Under the pieces are notes generated by a model. It worked only from the letters and a program-made list of their open reading frames with translations. It had not been told where the DNA came from and ran no database searches. From contig CM055106.1 in assembly GCA_029204225.1 (NCBI GenBank), positions 38,468,036 through 38,532,035 on the forward strand: a stretch of 64,000 bases of DNA, given 5' to 3'. This DNA is from Diphasiastrum complanatum (Eukaryota > Streptophyta > Lycopodiopsida > Lycopodiales > Lycopodiaceae). Below, piece by piece: positions 25,900-35,546 of this stretch (its first letter is position 1; each line of letters begins with the position of its first letter). Both the position numbers and the translations under genes were made by a program.

Positions 25900-28234
25900 A
25901 GTGATTTTACGTAAGTCTCCAACGAGCTATCCAGTCAAGCAGCTTGTAGTTACTAATAATTAGGCCCTAGTTAGAATTATGGAAGAGAGTGAGGTTTTTT
26001 ATTATCCCCCGTTATGTTATGGGGTAGATAGTCCCAATGCTTTAAAAATTATAGAAATGGAATCTACATAATTTTTCAAACATTGATATCATGAAATCTT
26101 TGATGATTTTTTTTCTATATAGGCATATAAGCCCAATTATGCATAATACTCTCCAAGAAATAGAGAAGCCAAAAAATGCACATTTTTTTAGGATAACTCA
26201 AAAAAGGTTTTTCAAGCACTGAATAGTGTGATCGAGTGGAATATGTGTTTGCCGGCGCGTTTTCCTCTCTCAAAGAGAGCATCCAAAGCCTTATGAGAGA
26301 ATTAGATGATTCCTTTGAGTATGTACTTATATGTTTGAAGTGCGATAATTTGTGAAAAAGAGTCATTATGGCATAATTCATAAGGTTCTAATCTACATTG
26401 GCAAAACAAGTGATGATGTGTCACACTATCCATTGCTTAAAGATATTGAAGGACTCCATAGAAAGTGTTCATCAAGTCTCGTGAGCCATACAACATGTCA
26501 TTAAAAAGAGGTGGTTATCACATCATAGATGGTCCTCACTTGGAGATATGGTTAAGATTGAGAATGGGTGGTCTCCACGCTAAGGAAAAGAGGACAAAAA
26601 GAAACACCTATGTGTCCCTATTCTTTTAGAGAGAAAAAATGGAGTGGGTCATGTATGGTTCCCCCCCCCCCCCCCCCCACACACACACACATGTCGGGCA
26701 ATGTCCCTAGGCCCAAAAAATGAGCTTCAGTTGCCCCACATGGCACGAGTCTAGTGCACTGGAAAAGAAAAGTAGTAGAGGGTGCGGCACCTAGGCTTCC
26801 CGAGAGGTCAGCCATCCCCCAAAATCCTTGGAAAAATTCTCTATTTGATCTTCAGAATAATCCTCGAAATGATTCTCTATATGAATCATGGGCCGCCATT
26901 TTTCATCGTTGGTTGGGTATTGTTTTTTTTTTTTTAATTCTCAATCTAGTTATCAACTCGGTTCTAGAGACCCTAATCGGCAAGTATGTCATTTTTCAAG
27001 AATCAACTTCTGGTGGGTATGCTCTAAATTTGTAGGAACCGACCACAATTGATCGTTTTGGATCCCTTAAGATCTGGATTGGGGTCGGACCATCCTATGG
27101 ATTGGGGTCGGACCGTCCCCATATCAATTGACCCTACAGAGAATCTAAAAAAATCAAAAGTTTATTACAAAGCACTAACTAACAAATATCAATGAGAACA
27201 ATAAGTGTGCAATGAAATGTGAAAATTTTCAAGTTATTCAAATTCGACGTGTGTCATTTTTGTGCACAATTAAAATCTTGTAAGCATTGAGAAGTTTGAG
27301 ATTTTTATGAGTAGTTAACAAGTGAAGGAAATGTTCAAATAATGTGCACTTTGACTCTTTTTTATACTCCTTTGATATGCATTTCTTAATAGATATTTGG
27401 CTTATAAAGTGGGGGAATGTTATCATAGTGTGCAATGAGAACTTTTTGAAAAATTTCTATATAAGGATTTCTTTTGGGTGGTTTGAAAGTGAGGTGTAGC
27501 TTTTGTGCACAATAAATGTTAGCTGAATTGTTTTAATTTTTTTTGCTCTTTATAAATTTTCAAACATAAATGTGTAAGTGGTAGATCATTATTATAAAAA
27601 ATATATGTTAATAACTTGATGTAGGACTTGAAGATTCTTGATGAAGTAATAAAGCAAATTGAGAACAAGGAAAAGTAAAGATTGCAAAACAATGGAAAGA
27701 GAATTAAAAGGGAAAGAGGATCAACAAGAAGAGGACTACTAGACAAGCATTGACTTTAGAGATAAATCAAAACACATTCATTTCTATTCATTTGATATTT
27801 TTTAGTTGATGATTTAATGTGCTATCTATTGATGCATCTTATTGTGCTTTCCATTGTATTCCATTATTAGACTATACATTGCATTCGATCATGCAAATCA
27901 TGTGCTTCAAGATCAATTTATATTGTGTTCAATTCATAAGTAGCCTATACATTGCATTCAACTTTTAAATAGATTATACATTGCATCCAATTCATGATAG
28001 ATGCATTTTGCACTCAATATGAAACTATGCATCTAACATTTATGCAAGATTATGTAGTAGCAAAACATCTATATTAGTAGTCGAACAAGTACAATTTCAT
28101 GAAAATTGGGGAAATAAAATTTTCCTTCACGCATTGTCTTCTTCTTGAAGGCCTTACATTCAATACTTATATATAATTCATAGCGCATCCATATAGGAGT
28201 AGCTTGAGATCTAGCATAATGAGGAATGCTTGAA
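25900..28234. other. No recognised gene; simple-sequence tracts
   Basis: AT-rich DNA. Contains (C)18 followed by (AC)n at 26661-26691, a duplicated GGATTGGGGTCGGACC at about 27072-27118, and a loose repeat of TATACATTGCATTC at about 27870-27990. No coding signal was supported. Confidence 0.55.
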
Positions 28235-28412
28235 TGTGATTGGACCTCATGGATACCACCTCTCATGATAATTGGGCCTCTAGATCCCCAACTCTCTCCA
28301 TGATTGGACCAACTAGCTAGAACCTCACAATATGATTGGCCAAGTGATTTGCTTCACTAAACACCGCTTAATGTGATTGGATTTAGCATCTACACCTCTT
28401 CATTTGATTGGG
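28235..28412 (+). repeat. Array of six TGATTGG (inverted CCAAT) blocks
   Basis: GTGATTGGACCTC, ATAATTGGGCCTC, ATGATTGGACCA, ATGATTGGCCA, GTGATTGGATTT and TTGATTGGGCC occur about every 30-40 bp. The blocks share TGATTGG(A/G)CC, the reverse complement of a CCAAT box. This is either a decayed tandem repeat or, less likely, a clustered NF-Y type site. No host gene follows; Copia D begins at about 28500. Confidence 0.5.
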
Positions 28413-28499
28413 CCATATTTGACTTTGAGTAGTGGATTTGGTTGCATACTAGCAAAAAACCAATCCTTACATTTTGTGACACATGTCACCATCTCACTA

Positions 28500-29890
28500 G
28501 AACTCGACTTGGAGGATACTCGAAGAAGAACACGAAGAAGCAAGTTGTTCGACAATTCGACGACAATCAGCGGCAGTCACGGAAGACCCAGAATCAGCAA
28601 CCCGCTCAGAGCAAGAAGAGATTATTTTGCAAGTACTGCAAGAGGACGAACCACGAAATCCAAGATTGTTGAGTCTTGAAATTCAACAACAACAGCAAGA
28701 AGTAGCTAGATCAGCAAGCCCATGCAGTCAACACAAAGCAGAATGTCGCAGACGACGAAGAGCAGGAAGCCTCCACTGGTGAACCATCACCATGTTGAAC
28801 AATCAGAGGAATGGTTCCTTGATTCGGGAGCAATGCAGCTCATGTCACGCCATCAAGAATGGTCCATTGATTATTCGGCCTACAACACCAAGAAATTCGT
28901 TCACCTTGGAGACAACAACTCACACATAATTGAAGCTGAATTTATACTGAATTTTCAGAATAGAATGTTGAAACTGATACCAAATGTATTATATGTACCG
29001 ATGACAAATATTTTGTCGGTCAGTCAAATTACAGACTTAGGACATAGGGTAGAGTTTCAAACATATTTCTGTCGAATTCTTGATAAGAGCAGGAGAGTTC
29101 TTGCACTCGAAAAAAGACATGGATATCTCTATAATTGTAATTCTGCAATTGATCATGCTTTAAGCAGTTCAATATCTATCAATAAATAATTGACTTGGCA
29201 TTATAGACTTATTCACCTTAATCCTGTATCGATAGTAGGTAGCATGTCTAGACATTCTTCAGTTCAAGATTTAGATTACAGAATTGTTGGCCTTCTTGTT
29301 TGACAAAGTTGTATCATAGGAAAGCAGGCAAGAAGGCAATTTAGGTTGAATCAAGAACACATATTTAAAGATTTGCTAGACATTGTACATATTGATATAT
29401 GTGGCCCAATGCAAACACCATCACTGCTTGGTGCAAAATTCTTTATTACTTTTATAGATGACTTCTAAAAGAATTGTTGTATATTTTCTAAAGCACAAAT
29501 CTGAAGCTTTCGAGTCCTTCATGAAATACAAAGAGAATGCTGAGTTGCAGATATGCAAGAATATCAAAGCACTAAGGAGCAACAACGACGACAAATACAT
29601 CTCAAATAAATTCAAAGACTATTTCTCAGCCAACAGCATCGAGCAACAGTTCGCTGCTTTCTATTCTCCACAATCGAATGGACTAGCAAAAAGAAGAACA
29701 AAGACCTTAGTCGAGTCTGCCAAATGCATGATAACTCATGCTTCGTTGCCCAAATCATTTTGACAACATGTTGTATCAACAACAACTTACGTGCAGAATC
29801 GATGTATAACTAAAGGTCTCATTGACAACATAACCCCTCATGAAGTCTGGACAGGATCCAAGCCTTCATTGAAACATTTTAGAGTATTCA
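28500..29890 (+). pseudogene. Copia element D, gag end to integrase
   Basis: Plus-strand remnants in order. The end of gag has a CCHC knuckle (CKYCKRTNHEIQDC, about 28630-28672). The protease segment WFLDSGAMQLMS (28814 on) retains the catalytic DSG but has QLM for QHM. VLYVPMTNILSVSQI follows, then GAG-pre-integrase (TWHYRLIHLNP). The integrase reads DIVHIDICGPMQT...TFIDDF, then 29458-29763 KALRSNNDDKYIS (normally RSDNGGEF) and YSPQSNGLAKRRTK, ending at SLKHFRVF near 29890. The 5' LTR and most of gag are missing. The continuation is present on the opposite strand. Confidence 0.85.
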
Positions 29891-30807
29891 GCCTTGTGGA
29901 GTTTGCAGACATGCTGCTTCATACCTTCGTGAACGTATCCTTCAGGCTGTAGCATGTAGATGTCTTCTTCAATGACTCCATTCAAATAAGTTGTCTGTAC
30001 ATCAAGTTGATGTACTTCCAGGTCAGCTACTTTAACATACGATAGGAGGGCTGATGAGTGCTTGATTATTGGACTAAAAGTCTCGTTGTAGTCAATGTTA
30101 GAGATCTGAGCGAATCCTTGTGCTACTAGTCTTGCCTTCCTTCGATCGATCACTCCATTGGCATTGTATTTGATCTTGAAGACCCATTTGCAATCAATGA
30201 GATTGTAGCTAGCATGAGCTTTGACTAGTGACTATGTCTGACTCTTGATCAGAGAGGAATACAATCTGTCCATTGCTTCTCTCCAAAGATCGGCGTCTGG
30301 TTGGCTAAGTGTTTCATCGACTGATGTCGGTTCCTGCATTAAAAGACACACAGACTCAAGAATATACCTTGTGGGTTGTGTGCGCACTAGGCTTGATCTT
30401 CTTGGAGGAAGTGTCGGTTGATGATTCAATCCTTGGATTTGTCGTTGCTGAAAAACAACAATATCTTCATCTGACTCGTTGTCGGGTAGTTGATCAATTA
30501 TAGGCACGCTTGAGCCAATGGCTCGAATAGTCGTATTAATGGAAGGCATTGAAGGTTCACTTGGAACAATGCCTTTCCCATTGAAGTCGATGAATTGATC
30601 CTCGATAAAGATTTGCTGGTTATCAGGGTCATACAATTTGTAAGTGTTGTCAGATGAAGTGTATCCTATGAAGAGTGTCTTGAGACTATTGTGGTTATGA
30701 CGTTCTCTCATTGATTGATCGATATTATCAATACAGGCACTGTCCATAGCTGATGGATGTTTTTCTTGGAACGATTTATGAAAACATTGAAAGGCTTTGT
30801 AAGACAA
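29890..30807 (-). pseudogene. Copia D, inverted segment: integrase C-terminus, linker and RT start
   Basis: On the minus strand, ORF 30232-30807 carries LKTLFIGYTSSDNTYKLYDP, the block that normally follows the HFRVFGC motif, then an acidic/Pro linker and the start of the RT domain (DADLWREAMDRLYSSL). ORF 29866-30153 continues with RKARLVAQGFAQISNIDYNE, HQLDVQTTYLNGVIEEDIYM and ends at HVCKLHKA. The plus-strand part of D stops at HFRVF and this part begins directly after that point in protein order. A segmental inversion of about 0.9 kb is therefore the simplest reading. Confidence 0.75.
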
Positions 30808-31338
30808 GGAGCAAGGCCTAAGGGTAGAATGGTAGAAGAGTGGCTAGTGCAAGAATCCATGGTTTATATCACGGAGTTCCTTGCTCTTCAGGGAGAAGGC
30901 GAATAAGTTTTGCATTCTTATTAGTGAAGAAATGCAAAAGTGGATTTTGAGATATGAAAAGGCCAAACCTCGTAGAACAACCGCTCGAGCCACTTTCAGA
31001 GAGGACATAGAAGACAACCATAACCACATGACCTTGCACTTCTACCCAAGGACATGATGCTTGATTGGTTACGTGATGTCCTTAGACAAGCCATGACAAA
31101 CAAGAGGAAGTAATTGAGGAGAGAGAATGAGGATTTGAAAGGGGGTGCGATTTTCATGTAAGCTATGTGCATTCACATGTTTAACTATTTTTATGTATTT
31201 GACTGATATCGCACGATGTATAAGGTAATATAGCGTGGAGCATGAACGCGACACCGTATTACTTGCAATTTTTGATAGTGTCGCTTTAAGAGAAAATTGA
31301 CTGCAGCAAAAAGGCGATAGTGTCAATTTTTTGTAGTG
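30808..31338 (+). mobile_element. CACTA (En/Spm) transposon 3' end with TNP2-like fragment
   Basis: Near 30800-30902 the plus strand reads ARPKGRMVEEWLVQESMVYI then TEFLALQGEGE and a stop. This resembles the DUF4218 C-terminal region of TNP2-type CACTA transposases (ARPEGS..E.Y..EE...F...YL). About 430 bp further, TTTTTTGTAGTG (31327-31338) matches the inverted form of the CACTA terminus (CACTACAAAAAA). Just inside it are repeated GACAC/AGTGTC motifs (about 31250, 31278, 31316), the subterminal repeats typical of this superfamily. The 5' end was not found; it was presumably lost at the junction with Copia D. Confidence 0.6.
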
Positions 31339-31699
31339 AAAGAAAATTCCCGACACTGTTGTCAAACTCCGTATTTTTGCAGATTGTGTAAAACACTTGT
31401 AAATCTGCAGACTGTGTAAAACACGGGAGACTGCACAGAACTGGATAAATAGTTGGATGAAGATTAAAAACCGATTAGTTGATTAGTAAGAAGGAGAATA
31501 ATCCAACAGATTTTGGGAGTTCTGAAATGTTCCTGCCTCCTTATAACCCTCCTTATAAGCCTCTTAAAAAAACGTTCAAAGTTCCAAGGCTTATACCGAG
31601 CCTAGCCTATAGACCCGACGCTTGATCTTTCCCCTTCCCACGTGCCCCATTTTCGATTCTATCTTTCAAAAAAACGCTCAAAAAACACGTTGGAAATCG
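31339..31699. other. No recognised gene; short tandem duplication
   Basis: Contains a duplicated CTGCAGA(T/C)TGTGTAAAACAC segment at about 31378-31424 and otherwise nothing I recognise. Confidence 0.5.
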
Positions 31700-31932
31700 T
31701 GAGTCTTCTTCTAGTGTTAACCAATGAACTCCTATGTATTTCACTATGTAATTGCAATTTGCACATTTTATTTATTTATTTTGTTTCATTTTAGAATCAT
31801 TTTGAGTAGGTTCATGTTTGTAGTTGCAATAGTAGGAAGCCAATTACATCAAAACCAGCGTCCAATTAAATTGAAAAGAAAATGAGAATTGCAATAATGT
31901 GAGAATTTCCCTTTGTTTTGATTTTCTTGGTC
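31700..31932 (+). repeat. Diverged direct repeat, copy 1
   Basis: Shares long blocks with 32437-32733: AATTTGCACATTTTATTT, TTTGTTTCATTTTAGAATCA, GAAGCCAATTACATCAA, and TTGATTT(T/C)CTTGG. It lies upstream of the repeat-peptide gene. The origin is not clear: either a segmental duplication or two fragments of one repeat family. Confidence 0.7.
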
Positions 31933-32436
31933 CATACAAGTCTCACATCATAGCAAAAATCGATATTTTGAAGCTCTTCTTACTATAGAAGTTTGGCTAG
32001 CCTAGCCTAATCTCATCGTTGACCTTAAAGATGGGATTAGAATTAGAGCACTCACACAATATATGTTGGGTCACATCATTTGGTCTCCTATTGTGTATTT
32101 GTAATCCTTCTCTTTTCAATCTAGTTGCATGCACATATTGCTTGTGTGTGTCTATGATGGAATGACATGAACAATATTTTAGATTGGTGTCCATTATTGA
32201 GTGATGTTCTCATTTCTTACATTGATTTATCTATTTAATCCACTTTCAAGTTGAGCACTCCCAAGAAGATATTTTTTTTTTTTTTGGGGGGCGGGGGGGA
32301 TTTGTGATTCTAGTAGCATGTTAACATAACTATCCAATAGCCTTGTAGGTAATGTAGATTGTAGATATATTACAGTTGAACCAACTGGTTTGAAATGGAT
32401 CTATGAAAAAAAATTTGCAAACACGATAGCACGAGA

Positions 32437-32733
32437 AGAAGATTTTGGGTTTAACCAACAAACTCCTACCTACTTCACTGTGTAATATCAATTTGCACAT
32501 TTTATTTTTTGATTTGTTTCATTTTAGAATCATCTCGAGTAGGTTGTTTTAGGAATTGTCATATGTGAGGATAATAGCTTGAAGCCAATTACATCAATAA
32601 AGATCGTGGTGATGAGGTGCCTACTATTAATTAATGGTTGGAGAACTACTTGGGACGAATGGATAAAGCCATTTTCCAAGTAAATTGAAGAGAAAAATGA
32701 AGAGATTTACTTTTCTTTTGATTTCCTTGGGAC
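32437..32733 (+). repeat. Diverged direct repeat, copy 2
   Basis: Partner of 31700-31932, offset by about 740 bp, with about 60 bp of extra sequence. Between the copies (31933-32436) nothing was recognised except a T14-G-rich tract at about 32271-32300. Confidence 0.7.
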
Positions 32734-33058
32734 ATAGAGCAGCTCCTTCGGGTATAAAGGGCCTTTAAGACATAGGGGCAACTCCGATGGTATTAGCCAG
32801 CCAATTTCAAATTCAGCCAAAGAATGAGAGACTATGGAAAGCTTTTGGATAGACTCCAAGAATATACATTAATTAAGAGAAAAAAGAAAAAGCCAAGAAG
32901 AAATGCATTAAAATGAAAAGCTAACACCTTAAGATTCATTTTTAGCTAGCCTACACGGGAAGAACAAAAGCAGGCAAATGAAAAGCTAGGAAGAATTATT
33001 ATTAGAATTAGTCCTATTCCATGCGAAAAGAAAAAGCTTTTTGAAAGTGAGAATGGGC

Positions 33059-33066
33059 TATATAAT
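33059..33066 (+). promoter_or_regulatory. TATA box of the repeat-peptide gene
   Basis: GGGCTATATAATAAGAGG places TATATAAT at 33059-33066. A start site near 33090 would leave a 5' leader of about 200 nt before the ATG at 33292. The match is strong and correctly placed for a plant core promoter. Confidence 0.65.
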
Positions 33067-33291
33067 AAGAGGCACATGAGTAAACTCCATCAGATCAAAA
33101 TATCGCAGGAAGAGCCGAGATCAGAGATCACCTCTAGTGCACTCCTTTGATGTTGGTGTGGGCGCGAGCCAGAAAATAGTGCAGAGCTCAGCATACTTCA
33201 TCTCCTGCATCAAGTTTTTCTAGGGCAGACAAGAAAAAAGGAATAAGAATTCTATTCACTCGTGACTATACGAAGCGCTTTCTTCAACAAT

Positions 33292-34115
33292 ATGTCTCGA
33301 ACAAGCTTCCTTGCTATCCTTTGCGCCGCTGTTCTGCATCTCTTATCCGGCAGTACCGATGCCATCCGCTTGATACCCAACAACAACGATGATCGTTCAG
33401 GTACCACCATATCTTCAGCTTAACAAATCGCCCAATACTTTCAATCTTTTGCTGCTACTTTTCGCATGATATTCTTAACGTAGACCATCTTTCGTCTGTT
33501 GCCTTTTGGTATTTGGTTATGCGTTCAGGTACAAAAAGCATTGCAGGCGAGTTTCTCAAGCGCCAACTGACCACCTACAATACTTTCCACCCTCACAGTC
33601 ACAGCGGTGGAACTAAAGATTACAACACTTTGCACCCTCAAAGTCACAGCAGTGGAAATGAAGCAAATTACCATAATTTCCACCCTCAGGGTGATCATGA
33701 ATCTCCCGATACTGTCGATACTCATCCTCCCCACCCCAACAATCCTCACAATGCTCCGGAACCTACTTACAATACCATATACCCCAACAATCCTCACAAT
33801 CATCCTACTTCCAATACCATATACCCCAACAATCCTCATAATCAGCCTACTTCCAATACCATCTACCTCAATAATCTTCACAATCAGCCTACTTCCAATA
33901 CCATATACCCCAACAATCCTCACAATGTGCCTGCTTCCAATACCATATACCCCAACAATCCTCACAATCAACCTGCTTCTAATATCATCTACCCCAACAA
34001 TCCTCACAATGAGATTCCAGAGCCTGCTTTCAATACCATCCCCAACAATCCTCACAACAATGCTCCCACGCGGCCTGCTTTCAATACCATCTATCCCAAC
34101 AATCCTCAAGGATAA
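33292..34115 (+). CDS. Secreted His/Asn/Pro tandem-repeat protein, two exons (33292-33400, 33529-34115)
   Basis: Exon 1 encodes 36 residues beginning MSRTSFLAILCAAVLHLLSG, a clear signal peptide with probable cleavage after STDA (about residue 24). A GT-AG intron (33401-33528) splits a Gly codon, and the joined frame reads RSG-TKSIAGEF. Exon 2 first has three looser units (YNTFHPHSHSGG, YNTLHPQSHSSG, YHNFHPQGDHES). It then has about nine copies of a 14-residue unit typified by NTIYPNNPHNQPTS (42-bp DNA repeat), ending at TAA 34113-34115, for 231 residues in all. There is no Cys-rich or enzymatic domain. Function is unknown. A secreted structural protein or a multi-peptide precursor is plausible, since the Pro spacing (P-x-x-P-x-x-x-P) resembles CEP-type peptide domains. 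The start was chosen for the signal peptide and a leader with a TATA box 230 bp upstream. Confidence 0.7.
33401..33528 (+). other. Intron of the repeat-peptide gene
   Basis: A 128-bp intron with GTACCA at the donor and GCGTTCAG at the acceptor, AT-rich. The donor context CGTTCAG|GTAC is repeated at the acceptor as CGTTCAG|GTAC, an 11-bp direct repeat across the two splice junctions. Confidence 0.7.
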
Positions 34116-34439
34116 ATTCCCAAGTCTTCTTTCGATAAGATCTACCCAAACAATCCTCGGATCAATGAAGCTCACGAGCCCGACTACGCTATTTTTCCAT
34201 CCAGGCCAAACCGCTCCCAATTTAGATTCTCCATTTTGATACACGTTTTCCAGTTTCTTCACAGGTCTGAAAATTCCACCAAACCACATGATACTCATTT
34301 CCATTCGTGTCAAGGCACCGATCACGCTTCTTTCTCAAAGCTGTCCTCACTCCTTCGGTTGCCGGGACTTTTAGTCAATTGGATTGCAAGGCTTCACAGA
34401 TTATCAAAAGATCTCACCTGGAGAGTGTTGCTCTAGAGT
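34116..34439 (+). pseudogene. In-frame extension of the repeat ORF beyond a TAA
   Basis: The exon 2 frame stays open after TAA 34113-34115 for about 107 codons, to TAG near 34434. It begins with another repeat unit (IPKSSFDKIYPNNPRINEAH). It continues to a non-repetitive, His/Ser/Leu-rich tail (FHSCQGTDHASFSKLSSLLR and on). Aligned with the preceding unit (HNEIPEPAFN versus QG*IPKSSFD), the stop occupies a Glu codon. The full-length protein was therefore probably about 340 residues and this allele is truncated, or the tail is decaying. Confidence 0.55.
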
Positions 34440-34829
34440 GATTGGCTATAGATCGTGCTGTTTTTGTTCTTTAGTATTGCTACATGCAGTTAATAAGTTG
34501 TTCTTCAACACTTCTAATCTTGGGTAAAGTGCTGAAGATCACCATTCATGTACCTATCCAATTAGGTATTTTGAACATAATTATCACATAATGATAGTAC
34601 ATCTCTTGATGTGCCTTGTCCTAGTCTTAATCTTGTGTTTGGGATGTTGATGTGCTTTGTTGTTTGATGGGTAAAATGAGTGACATGTGTATTTAAGACA
34701 TGCGGTGTTATAGGTGATTGATTGATTTATATTTACCTTGCCACAATTTCAAGTTCACATTTCACTCAAGTTTTTAACTCATGCTTGTACAAATTTTCAT
34801 TCAACCAAAACAAGACTCAAGTATGGGAA

Positions 34830-34900
<71 letters not shown>

Positions 34901-35338
34901 TGATTTTTAATCGAAGGAAGTAAGTCACTTCAAATATTTTGACAAACATAATTCTAGCGAATGGTAATCTATAACCTACCTAATTAGTAGTACCTTCACT
35001 TCACTTATTTGACAAAGAGCACATGTTTCCTAATCAACACCACCCATAATATAGAAAAAGCTCAAAGTCAAACTCTTGCATTATCTTACCTCACCTAGTC
35101 TTCTCACCTTTAAGATCATTATGGCTACAAAAATAATTCTAGCGAATGGTAATCTATAATTCTTCCAAATGCTAAGAGAATCCAAAAATAAATTATTTTC
35201 CTTGAGTGATGTACCTTAGGATAAGTAGCTAGAGCAATAGTCAAATCGACATACTCATGGTGTCCAAATTGAGTAATGAAAATCACGGTAGGGAGGTAGT
35301 AAATTATTTGATGATACTTTCTCCTTTGATGTATCTTA
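34440..35338. other. Intergenic, compound microsatellite and short direct repeat
   Basis: Contains (TG)n 34831-34864 followed by (AG)n 34865-34899, and a perfect direct repeat of AATTCTAGCGAATGGTAATC at about 34950 and 35133. No gene was recognised. Confidence 0.7.
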
Positions 35339-35546
35339 TGAGGAAAAAGTACAAAATGGACCAAGAGTGGATCCTAATCTGATCCTCAAGAGGGATTGGA
35401 TGTTAGACTTACTTGATCTATCAATCTACTTGAAATTAAGATCAATCTAGATCAATTCTAGATATAAAATCCTAACAAGAACAATCATTAATGAAGGTAG
35501 GTGTACTTTCTGGTTTCACATGTGTGAAACTTTGTCTGAGTACGGT
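35339..35546 (-). repeat. Copia E 3' LTR, truncated
   Basis: Matches 38565-38772 of the intact LTR up to GTCTGAGTACGG and then switches abruptly to pol linker sequence. The deletion therefore removed the 3' part of pol, the polypurine tract and most of this LTR. Confidence 0.85.

Noticed and set aside
26618-26815. 65-codon minus-strand ORF with poly-Gly
   Set aside because: Created by the C-tract and AC microsatellite at 26661-26691.
32268-32301. T-rich then G-rich tract resembling a G-quadruplex site
   Set aside because: A T14-G6-C-G7 run could form a quadruplex only with very irregular loops, and no gene is adjacent.
33525-34325. 266-codon minus-strand ORF opposite the repeat-peptide gene
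   Set aside because: Longer than the sense exon but purely repetitive (RIVGVYGIGSR), with no signal peptide, promoter or splice signals. The sense strand has all three.
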